Shown here: piece by piece, positions 55,158 to 64,000 of the stretch | Numbering within the stretch: position 1 is the stretch's first letter | How the letters are laid out: each line of letters opens with the position of its first letter | DNA from: Anthostomella pinea | Lineage: Eukaryota; Ascomycota; Sordariomycetes; Xylariales; Xylariaceae | Assembly (NCBI GenBank): GCA_963556695.1 | Contig: CAUWAG010000003.1 | Location: 6,138,001-6,202,000, forward strand | DNA length: 64,000 nt | Reading direction: 5' to 3' | The notes under the pieces: generated by a model | Databases searched by the model: none | What the model was told of the DNA's origin: nothing | What the model saw: only the letters and a program-made list of their open reading frames with translations | Position numbers and translations under genes: made by a program

Positions 55158-58100
55158 ATGGGTGGAAAGCGAAAGCGTGGCGCCACCAAGCCTGCCTCCA
55201 ATGGCGCCCAGCCAAACCAGAAACGCCGCAAGACAGAGAATCCGACTACCAATGGCGGTGATGCAACCCCTCTCGACCTCGAAAAGACCCCCTTCGCCGA
55301 GGAATCCAATACCGAGAACCGAAAGCGCGAGGCCAGGATATACGACCTGCTTGGGAGCGCCGACGGTGACGAGCGGATCGCCGCCGCCGACGCCCTTATA
55401 ACTGCCCTGCTCGCTGGGTCAGAAACCGTTCTTGAGAGGCATCTGGACAAGCGATTGTTCCGTGGACTTGCCAGCTCACGCAATGCTTCCCGCCTTGGGT
55501 TCAGCATGGTGCTGACGGAAATATTGAGGCAGCTATTTGGATCGAACAACCTCAACGAGTCCAAATTTCCCGCCCTGACCTTCGACAAGGTGCTGGGCAT
55601 CTTGATCGAGAATACCAGTGCTGGCGGCAACCTTCCTGGCCAAGAAGAGAGGGACTTCTATTTCGGGCGGCTATTTGGCCTGCAATGTTTCGTCGGATCG
55701 GAGATCCTGTTTGGCGACGAGACAAGATGGCCGAAAGTTCTGGACCTACTCCTGCAGATGGCCAACAAGAAGGTCTGGATGCGGTCGCACTGCGGTTGGG
55801 TTATATTGGAATCTGTGCCGCAGATGGGACAGGCTGGGGCCGAGGAGACTCTGGAGAAGCTGGCCGATATTGGACTCGGCAAGACAGCCGAAGGTGTCGG
55901 CATTTGGCTGCGGGCTCGGAGTTGCTATACTGGCATGAAAGCGCCCACGACGCCCTGGGAAGATCCGTTGAGCCCTGGCGTCCTGCCCGAAATCGCTCGA
56001 GTGCTGAAAGAGAATGTCGCTCAAGACACCGGAGAAGACCAGGCGTCGGCAAAAATGAAGCAGAAGCAGAGTAATTGGACAGCACAAGTGCACTTTGTGT
56101 GGGACATCATTCTTGAGACCTTCTTGGCACAGAAGAAGCAAGCCAAAGACCAGTTCAAACTCTTCTGGACTGCTGTCATTGATGGTGAGTGCCTATCAGC
56201 ATCCAACACATGTCACTCCAAGTCTAATGCGTTACAGATGGACTCTTCTCTAAGACCGCTTCTGATGGTCAGAAATTTCGTGGCTTCATGATATTCCAAA
56301 AGTTCCTTCACGGACTCGCACCGAATGAGAAGTTGGTCAGGGAACTTTTCGCCCGGAATTTCATGAAATGTCTCATGAACCAAGCTGCCATCGAGGACAG
56401 GTATCTTCACCGGGCAGCCTTGAAGAGCCTGCAATCAATGGAGAAGGTCGTGGAGGCTTTCCCAGAGCTCTTGATACCTGTCATCAAGGAGCTTATCGGC
56501 AAATCTGGCACATACGACTTCGATCAGCGGACCAATACCAAGACCATCGAGAACCTGCTTCAATGGGCCACTCCGACTAATTCGAAGAAGGTCCTCAAGC
56601 TACTTCGTGGCCCGGTCACTGCCATGGATGAGTGAGTGCTCCCCTTTCCTACTTGATGCAATGTTACTGACCTAGAACGTGCAGGGCTTCCGGCGATGTT
56701 GAGAAGTTTAGACAAGCTTACGCTGATTATGTCTTCAAATTGGCCACACAGGCAAAGGAATCCCCCAACGACACCGATAACGCTGATAGTAAAAGCGCCT
56801 TGGAGGTCGGGGTCAAGGAGCTGGCGGCGTGTGCGTACTCCATTCAAAGGGAATCCACTCCAGAACTATCGGACAAGACGCGCGAAGTGTTCCGTAGACG
56901 GCTCGCGTCGGCATTTGCAAAGGTCACCAAACAGCGAGAAAACACAGAGTACCTCTGCAGTGCTGTCATCTCGGTCGAACCTTCCGCTGTGTCCATGAGT
57001 GGCGAGCTTGTGGATGAGCAAATAGCTGCTTTGAAGGCCATGAAGAAGTTACTCAAGCCCCGCAAGAAATCGGAGGCTTCGCAGGCAGAGGCGTCCCTCA
57101 GCATCGCTCTGTTGTATGCAACCACCCTTCTGCAGCTGTACGACGGTGCCCCAGATGCAATTAGCATCCTGCAAGATCTACGGGGATGTTCTGAGAAGAT
57201 GAAAAGCAAGGAAGATGGTCTGTCGGAGCTGTTAGTAGAAATACTACTTGCTCTGGTCTCCCGTCAGTCTCCTATGATGCGGCAGATTAGTGAGCAAGTT
57301 TTCGAGGCATTCACACCGCAGGTTTCGTCTGAGGCTCTCGTACTCCTCACCGAACCTCTCGTAGCAGAGGAGAACTCCAAGGGCTTCCAAGCTCTATTTG
57401 AAAACCTCGACGAGGAGGATGTAGAGATGGACGATGATGAAGGGTCAGCTTCCAGTGGAGAAGAAGACGACGACGAGGATGAGATATCCGAGATCGGCTC
57501 CGACGTTGAATTCGTCACACTGAATGAGGCAGACGGCGAGACCGAAGGGGATGACGACGACAATGATGACGAGGATGAGGACGAGGACAAGAACGAGCAG
57601 TATGAGGCGGAAGCTCAGGAACTTGCAAACCTCGAAGATGCTCTGGGTAAAGTGCTCGGGAGCCATCGTCTCGACAAAGACGAAGACGCCGAGTCATCTG
57701 ATGATGATTCAGACATGTCGGACTCGGATATGATGGAGCTAGACAGTAAACTTGTCGAAGTCTTCAAGCAGAGGGCCAAGAGCACGAATCAGAAGAAGGA
57801 CAAGAAGGATGCCAAGGAGTCAATCGTCGTCTTCAAGCATAGAGTTCTTGACCTGCTGAGCATTTACGTCAAGAAAGAAGCTTCGAACCCTTTGGCCTTC
57901 AACATCCTACTACCACTTCTGGAACTTGTACGAACCACCACAGTCAAGGCTCTCGCCAGCAAGGCGATTACAATTATAGGCGATTTCTCAAAGGCCTCCA
58001 AGAAGGCACGGAGCAAGGACATGAAGATCGACACGGAAGAACAGCTGCGATTGCTGAAGGAAACCCACCAGGAGGCATCAAAGGGCCCGTCTCATGCTTT

Positions 58101-58302
58101 TGCAAAGGCCGCGTCTACGGCGAGTTTGCTGGTTGCGTCGAGCTTGTATGTGGCGGACCACGCGAATGCCAACAGCATCAACGACGTCTACGCCCAGACG
58201 TTCTCGGACTGCCAGAAGGGGGTGATCAAGATGCAGGGCGTGTTCTTTACCGACTGGCTCAACTGGGGCATGGGCTATGCGAACAATGTCCAAGCGAGTT
58301 GA
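55158..58302 (+). CDS. POL5: DNA polymerase phi/Pol5, nucleolar rDNA transcription factor
   Basis: Three exons, join(55158-56184, 56238-56631, 56685-58302), 1012 aa, both introns 53 nt. The N-terminus is basic (MGGKRKRGATKP, NQKRRKTE), fitting nucleolar targeting. HEAT-like helices follow, with RLGFSMVLTEILRQLF, YFGRLFGLQCFVGSEIL and RSHCGWVILESVPQMG. The middle has a long acidic stretch (about residues 740-860) typical of POL5/MYBBP1A-type proteins. The C-terminus has VFFTDWLNWGMGY. Despite the name, the family works in ribosome biogenesis and rRNA synthesis rather than as a true polymerase. Length agrees with yeast Pol5 (about 1020 aa). Confidence 0.93.
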
Positions 58303-59235
58303 GTGGGAGGATTGGGTTGATTTGATACTGAGGGAGTTGCTGGTATGCAGCTAAGTAGATCAAATAGATGAGTAGGTAGCTGTCGCAATACTGAGAGCAT
58401 ATTGCTTGTGGCAGGGAGCGTTAAGGACCGTACCACGACGATCTCATCGTGCCCGGTGAATATGCGTGTGCTGGGAATTGGCAGCAGACGCCGGTACACG
58501 GCGCCACGAATAGCCAATCGAGTCGCTTCACCACATGCGGCACCCCGGCCATGCCGTAAGTCTGAGGTCCCCTCTACGTTGATCCGTCCTTTAGATGTAG
58601 ATACGGTATGTACGTGCATAGGTACCGACTTAAGTGTCGATCCTCAATGTGGTGTCTAGGCAGTTGGGGAGGCATGCGCTCCGTTGATATCGCGGCTGCT
58701 AGGCGGGTCTTTGTCTACAAAATCGATGAAGACAGTCTCTACAAGTTTACAACTACACCAGCATCAGCCTCTACTATATACTATACTCTATCGCGCTTAC
58801 TGTAGGTGTCGTCTCGGCCAGGATTGGGAACTCACCAATAAACGAACAGAGAGATCTTGCCGCTGATGACTCAGGAAAGCCATGATGGCAGTTCTGGGAT
58901 CGGCCGGCCGGCCGGCGTCCGTGGGTTGCTTACACATCTGCGCGGAGCGGTGGAAGCCTTCCGTGTGGATCTAGGCAATCAGCTTACACATACCCTCAAT
59001 CTACGGAGTATCTGCATGTCATGGCTCATCACGTTGATGCCTGGCTACTACCCAAGGCGGGGACGGGCGGGGGACCGATGCTCTCGGGGAGGCATATATA
59101 TATCTATTCCTCGACGTGTGTTGGGAAAGCCTACTGCGAAGCAAACCACATCAAGTCCCCATCCCCCTTCCCCCTGAACACACACCTAACGCCGATATCT
59201 CCGCCCCCTATCATATCACACCCCCATCCAACAAC
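58303..59235. other. Intergenic
   Basis: About 930 bp. A GGCCGGCCGGCCGG-type run near 58904 and a TATATATATATC run near 59093, 140 bases before the next gene, are the only notable features. Confidence 0.5.
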
Positions 59236-60116
59236 ATGCCTTCCGGAGCTCCAGTCGCACTCATCCTCGGCGCGGGCGCCAACGTCGGGCAGCACGTCAG
59301 CCGCGCCTTTGCATCGAAGGGCTACAGAGTCGCAATCGCGGCCAGGAGCCTGAGGGAAGAGGACAGTACGCCCGACCAGCTGCAGATCCGGGCTGACTTC
59401 ACGGACCCCGAGTCCCTTGCCGCGCTCTTCGACAAGGTCGGGTCGGAGATTGGGGCGCCGCATGTTGTTGTTTATAATGGTACGGTTGCTCTCTATTTAT
59501 CTACCTAATACATCTACCTATCTTCACGCTGGGTACAAGGGTCGATAAGAGGGTTGTCCGTTGATTAACATCGTGGCTGGAACAGCGGCAAGCGTAAAAC
59601 CCCACGACGAGAAAGACCCGCTGGGCGTCGCGTTGCACGACTTCACCCGCGACCTCGCCGTCAACACGACCAGTCTGTTCGCCGCGGCGCAGCAGGCGGC
59701 ACGCGCGTTCAAGGCGCTTCCGAAATCCGCGTCGCGGACTTTCATCTATACCGGCAACTGCTGCAACGAGGTGCCGTTCGTCGGATTGATGGATCTGGGC
59801 GTGGGCAAGTCTGCTAGTGCGCATGTTATCCAGTGTGCCGCTATTGCTTATAGGGAGGATGGGTTCAAGTAAGTGTTGCGGTTATCCTCGGTGTCCGGTG
59901 TTGGGTGGTTGGGGGGTTGTTGTTTTTTGGGGTTGGTGATTGACTATTCGTGGCAGGTTCTACTATGCCGATGAGAGGAACGCGGATGGCTCGCCTGCGT
60001 TTATGGCTATTGACGGACCGGCACATGGAGAGTTCTACACTGAGCTCGCTGAGGGGACTGCGCAGGGGCCTTGGCAGCAGACTTTTGTCAAGGGTGTGGG
60101 TTATAAGAAGTTCTGA
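59236..60116 (+). CDS. Short-chain dehydrogenase-like protein, catalytic Tyr not conserved
   Basis: Three exons, join(59236-59479, 59586-59868, 59957-60116), 228 aa; introns 106 and 88 nt. The Rossmann start is clear (VALILGAGANVGQHVSRAF) and a cofactor-side AARS follows. VVVYNAASVKP stands where NNAG is usual. The active-site region reads GNCCNEVPFVGLMDLGVGKS: the Lys of YxxxK is present, but its Tyr position is Leu. The C-terminus is short (PWQQTFVKGVGYKKF). It looks like the NAD(P)-binding fold of an SDR, with dehydrogenase activity in doubt. Fungal SDR-like proteins with this LGVGK element are often annotated simply as short-chain dehydrogenases; no pathway is suggested by the neighbours. 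Confidence 0.87.
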
Positions 60117-60667
60117 GGTCTCTGTCGGGGGAGGTGGCATTGGGGCTTCATAAGACTTGTGTTTGGGGGTCGGGTACGTCGCAAGCATTGGACAATGCCA
60201 GGATCCAAAAGCGTGATATTACCTACATTCATTGGCCAATAATCGTCCTTCGAGCTCCTAACGCGTCACATGCTTCCCCTTATCTGGGGCGCTCGAGACC
60301 TGGTCTCCTGTCCGCCCATATCCAGTACGAGTAGTCTCCCGTCGGGGCGCTGTGATATAATGGAGAAGAATACAGCGGCAACGACATTGACCTCTTCGAC
60401 TCGCGCATCGGACTGGCCATCATTCAATGCCTTGGGTACTGCTCGCTTCAGGCGAAATCCCCCTTGCCCTGTTCGGGTGCCCGGGAGTGGCTTACTCGAC
60501 TGGGTGTGATAACATTAGACCCAGACGAGTATTGCCTGCAACCTGGTTGGAAAAGGGAAAAGGGCATGCGTCGCGCTCAAGCAATCTGTTGTGCTAACCA
60601 CCCACAGGATTCTAGTCCACTCCTTCTTCGCCGCTGTGACAGGCATCCTCGGTAATCTACTATGTTA
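60117..60667. other. Intergenic, possible decayed coding fragment
   Basis: About 550 bp up to the Tc1 element. A frame at 60355-60600 (EEYSGNDIDLFDSRIGLAII) resembles the end of a protein but has no start or partner. Listed as a weak hint only. Confidence 0.3.
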
Positions 60668-62041
60668 CACTCCCCGACCAGAAGTCTCCGAGCCCACTTT
60701 TCGAGCAGCCCTACACGCCTACACCCTCCAACTTTCAGCATTCACCACACACCCTCCAGCTTTCAGCATTCACCACACACCCATCTCTCACTGTAATAAT
60801 ATAAAAAAAACTGCATTGTATAAGCCATTCAATAGTGTGTGTACCAACCACCTGCCCTTTTCACTGCGGCGATTCGGTTGCCGAGAGATTTGACGAGAAC
60901 GCGTACATCCTCAGGATCGATCTCTGACCACGCCCTTTCGATTAACTGTCTGGTATATGCCTTGTGGGCAATATTAGCCTTCAAATCAGTGAAACCAGGC
61001 TCAATTCTCTGTATCTGCTTCTTTAGAAGTGCCCAAATATGCTCGATCGGGTTCAAATCAGGGCTGTGAGCAGGCCAGTCGATCGTCCAGATGCCGTGCT
61101 CCTCTAGTCACTCTGGAGTGCCTCCAAATCAATGGATGCGAGCGTTATCTTGCATAAAAGGATCCCCAGCCTCATAGAACGGAAGGAGCCCTTCCTCAAG
61201 GACGTCTTGATATGAAGCTGAAGATACTCCTCTGCGAGGAGCATCCTTATTGGGCTCGCAGAAGATGATTTTGCCAAGGCCACCTTCTCTGCCACATAAC
61301 CAGATCAAGACCCAACACATAATGGAGATACGGGGTCTCCCATGGCTCTGAGGGTTCACGAGATCCTGCATGTAACGTTTAGAAGAGAGGCGGATGACCC
61401 AATCGCCCGGATTATCAGATGAATTCTGGACCGTGACTTCGTCTGAGAAGAGCGTTTGCATCAGCTCCTCCAGAGCCACTGGTGAGTCGTATTTATTGCA
61501 AAAAGCGAGCCTCTCTTGTGCGTCATCTTCCGTAAGCTCGATTCGTTTCGCCGCCTTCCACTTGCGAAGCCCGTGAGCGCGAAGAACGCACTTGATAGTG
61601 GTATAGGAGCTGAGGACCCTGCTCTCCTTGAGCTCTCTGTAGGTGGCCTTGGGGTACTTTTGTGCCATTTTAATTAGCTGAGCTTTTACGCGCTTGTTTA
61701 GAGTCCTTGTGGCTCCCTCTTGAGGTCGAGAGACCGTGGTGTTATGCTCTCTAGCAATGTTGATAATGTCGGTCACGGTTTGAGGCCGATCCAGATGGAA
61801 CGCGCTCGCGACATCGTCGCGCCTTGTGCCTGCCGCCGTGGCAGCCACAATAGCTGCACGAGCTTTGAAAGTAAATTCCTGATTTGGCCCGTAATTTGCG
61901 GTCAGAATTGTACCAACCTTTTGTAAATCCATCGTTTTGGTATTGAGTAAATAAAAGGTGAAAAAGGAAGGGGGTTGCGAGTGCGTAGACGCATTTTGAA
62001 ACTAGCGTGGTGGATGCCTGGAGACTTTTGGAGGGTCAGTG
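60668..62041 (-). mobile_element. Tc1/mariner transposon (about 1.37 kb)
   Basis: The element lies between TA dinucleotides (60666-60667 and 62042-62043), the expected target duplication. Ends are imperfect inverted repeats: left CACTCCCCGACCAGAAGTCT, right (read inward) CACTGACCCTCCAAAAGTCT, continuing with shared CC and CCAC blocks. The left subterminal part holds a short direct repeat (TTTCAGCATTCACCACACAC, twice, about 60735-60782). One transposase is encoded on the minus strand. Confidence 0.85.
60829..61932 (-). pseudogene. Tc1/mariner DD34E transposase with two stops
   Basis: Starts MDLQKVGTILTANYG at 61932. The N-terminal helix-turn-helix region (KARAAIVAATAAGTRRDDVA) and the C-terminal catalytic core are recognisable. 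First Asp lies in LFSDEVTVQ, second in FMQDNARIH, and Glu in SPDLNPIEHIWALLKK, 34 residues after the second Asp, giving DD34E of Tc1 type. Two in-frame TGA stops (61129-61131 and 61108-61110) lie between the second Asp and the Glu. Both could come from C:G to T:A changes (CGA or TGG to TGA), as RIP would cause. The rest of the frame is clean, so inactivation is recent. Confidence 0.88.
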
Positions 62042-62667
62042 TACCCTGCATCCCCGCATGCGCGATCCGACCTTGATGTGACGAAGGCCCTTCCTTCGGC
62101 TTCTAGATGCACTTGACGGTGAAGAGGATGGATTTTCGCGCTCTGAGGAGGCGAAGAGAATGGGTTAAGTTTGCACTGGCCTGGGTATCACAGTACGAGA
62201 CCCTGTATTTCTGGTGTCACAGGAAGGATGGTAATCAGGCAACCGAGATCCAATATTGAAAGAGCGTGTGGGGCGCAACACTACTACCACAATCCGAATT
62301 TTGTGTTGCCAGGCTGCAAAATTTCCCACGGTCCCCGGCTTTGCCACTGATTATTTCGTGTTACCAGGCTACCGAGTTTTCATCCTTGGGCTTTGGTCAC
62401 AAATTCGAGAAAAAGAGTCAAGCGATGGACGAGCAAGGCCTTGCAGGCTTCCATACGCCACTGCCAGGCCACTGCGTGGATGGCATCATCCGAGAGGAAG
62501 ACTACTTGTCGTCTTGCTGGATTTTTATACGTATAGGGCGTTGACCTACCTCTAGCGTCGTGTTATCGAGTAGTCTTACTGGTCAGCATTTACCATTCAT
62601 CATTCATCAACGCCAGTCCCACTTCCATTTTGTTTTGCAATATAGTCGACACACGCAACAGATCACT
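62042..62667. other. Intergenic
   Basis: About 620 bp between the Tc1 element and the broken small secreted protein. Contains CCAGGCT words and no supported gene. Confidence 0.5.
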
Positions 62668-62988
62668 ATGATTTCATAGATTGAAATTGCCCTCTTCTCC
62701 CTTGCTCTCGCGCCAGTACCCTCCGTTGCGGTCTCCAAGGTTACAATTGACGACACTGAAGTCACTATCGGATCTCCGGTCTATCTGGATGATGCAGGCA
62801 CATATTACAAATTCTATAACGGGGTGCACAAACCAGAAAAGTTTGGAGTTACGGTACTAGAGTGTAAAGTAACTAAGAAGGATGGCGAGAAGGGCAAGAA
62901 GGTTGTCGAGCAGTACGAGCACGATATCGAGGTTACCAATAGGCTATACGAAGCCTTTCTAGATATATTACAGTTCGGCTGCAAGTGA
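62668..62988 (+). pseudogene. Small secreted-type protein with stop at codon 4
   Basis: An open frame of 107 codons would start at ATG 62668, but codon 4 is TAG (62677-62679). After it comes a typical signal peptide (IEIALFSLALAPVPSVAVS) and a small soluble domain with VTIDDTEVTIGSPVYLDDAG, then two Cys residues (LECKVTKKDG, LQFGCK). Apart from that stop the frame is intact to TGA at 62986-62988. CAG to TAG is a single C-to-T change, which fits RIP leakage from the neighbouring repeat at 63020. Small size, signal peptide and a repeat-rich setting are effector-like traits, but I recognise no family. No other ATG restores a secreted product. Confidence 0.65.
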
Positions 62989-63019
62989 CTATGAAAATAA
63001 CTTTATTAATATAGGTAAA

Positions 63020-63215
63020 TGTGAGATTCTAGAAGGGTCACAAGCCTTGGAGGTGTGAGCGGTCGCTGCAAATGTTGTTGTCATTCTCAAGTATGCTCGG
63101 CAGGGCTAATCTACAGCTAAATACCATACTACACCATGCCATGGTGAATCCACTGTTCCCTTGACAGCCCCCTAGTGGGTACTGCATCTAAGGGCACCAT
63201 ATCTGTGATCCAATA
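63020..63215 (+). repeat. 196-bp dispersed repeat, copy B
   Basis: Same orientation and length as copy A (5124-5319), starting TGTGAGATTCTAG and ending GATCCAATA; about ten differences. Again followed on the right by an AT-rich tract. Confidence 0.8.
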
Positions 63216-63685
63216 TCTGAAACTAACGTTTAAATAAATGCTTTTGAAAGCGATTATTTTTCAAAAACAAGCCTTTTTAGCTTTTTCCCTATATATCGGC
63301 TTTAACTTTTTAATGCTTTTCAAACGCTATTTTAACATAATAACTCATAATATAATAACTTAAATTACTATAATAATAACGACGGGCTTTTTTATTTACA
63401 GTAATAATGATTTCAAAGATATTAAGTTTATTAAAGTTTATAAGTTCATGTTATTAAACGTCGTAAATGAAGCTGTTTTAGTTGTTTTATAAAGTAAAAA
63501 CGAGCTTTTTATTACTTTTTAAACGTTTAAAATAAGAGATTTTCTTATAAAGTTATTAATAAGTTTATAATATAAGTAAACCGAGTTAGTAAGAATAACA
63601 CGCTTAAAATAAGTTATAATTAATAAAAAAGCGTGTTATATCTTTTTATATACATTTTTAATAAAAGTATTTATTTATTTTTTAT
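63216..63685. repeat. AT-rich RIP-like tract
   Basis: About 470 bp of AT-dominated, ORF-free sequence right of repeat copy B, ending sharply near 63690. Confidence 0.75.
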
Positions 63686-64000
63686 TCATAGCTTTTGTGA
63701 TGGATCAACTATCCATCAGGTGGTTGGTAGGGCAGACACGTTGCCGCCGCACAGATAGCTAGATAATTGTGGGTTGGGATTTGGGATCAATCCCACCACC
63801 AGATTGAGCTGATTGTTGGATTAAAGGTGAGCACAGAGGGCACCTTGATAGGTAGACACCGGAACCTAGTTGTTCCGTCCCGATCCAGCCCCCTCTGGCA
63901 CAAAACTGCCACGGTCGCACAAGGACACTCCAGACACACAGAATACACACACACACTTCAACCTCACGATTGGCTCAAATCTGACACTGGTGCTGCAGAT
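63686..64000. other. GC-normal end of window
   Basis: No gene supported. An (AC)n run lies near 63945-63956. The CCATCAGGTG word near 63713 also occurs at the edge of the AT-rich block near 3978, so this may be the start of another transposon part cut by the window end. Confidence 0.35.

Noticed and set aside
57264..57590. Poly-Ser frame on the minus strand
   Set aside because: Mirror image of the acidic stretch of POL5.
60355..60655. Fragment ending GLAIIQCLG
   Set aside because: Protein-like for about 25 residues, but without start, splice sites or partner; kept only as a hint.

Overview
The window reads as genomic DNA of a filamentous ascomycete (Pezizomycotina, probably a Sordariomycete). 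Genes carry many short introns (44 to 106 nt, mostly GTRNGT donors, CTAAC-like branch sites and YAG acceptors). Fungal-specific families are present (DUF7708, DUF7025-AAA, UstYa/DUF3328, HHE hemerythrin-like). Strongly AT-rich, ORF-free tracts look like the product of repeat-induced point mutation (RIP). The genus cannot be named from sequence alone. Exon chains were built by hand from splice signals and reading frame; where an exact chain is given, the summed length is a multiple of three.

Layout. 0.2-2.1 kb: chromodomain protein (minus). 2.5-6.7 kb: AT-rich, RIP-like block holding two solo LTRs with perfect 5-bp target duplications and a 196-bp repeat that recurs at 63 kb. 6.9-9.1 kb: DUF7708 STAND-like protein (minus), divergent from a DUF7025-AAA ATPase (9.7-12.1 kb, plus). 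13.1-15.7 kb: a hemerythrin-like protein and the proteasome alpha subunit PRE10. 16.5-24.1 kb: three diverged paralogues of a Cys-motif/BTB-like family (two intact, one broken), among at least five copies of a palindromic repeat seen nowhere else in the window. 25.6-26.7 kb: an LPxELR-type protein (minus). 29.2-31.0 kb: the mitotic phosphatase cdc25/nimT (minus), with a gene-poor stretch of about 8.5 kb upstream.

39.5-43.6 kb: three related copies of an unrecognised small-protein family, only the middle one clearly intact. 44.4-53.0 kb: accessory segment with many broken genes: a truncated FAD oxidoreductase abutting an amidohydrolase without a visible start, a GT2 glycosyltransferase whose C-terminal membrane part is replaced, a frameshifted kinase-like gene, an intact UstYa-like gene and a frameshifted HExxH protein. 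53.5-60.1 kb: ordinary genes again (tyrosine phosphatase, POL5, a short-chain dehydrogenase). 60.7-62.0 kb: a Tc1/mariner element with TIRs, TA duplication and two stop codons. 62.7-63.0 kb: a small secreted-type protein killed by a stop at codon 4. 63.0-63.7 kb: second 196-bp repeat copy and another AT-rich tract.

Conserved cell-cycle, proteasome and ribosome-biogenesis genes thus alternate with accessory pockets rich in duplicated orphan genes and decayed copies. The best candidates for undescribed biology are the Cys-BTB cluster with its private palindromic repeats (16.5-24.1 kb) and the orphan family at 39.5-43.6 kb. No tRNA, rRNA, CRISPR array or PKS/NRPS backbone gene was seen.
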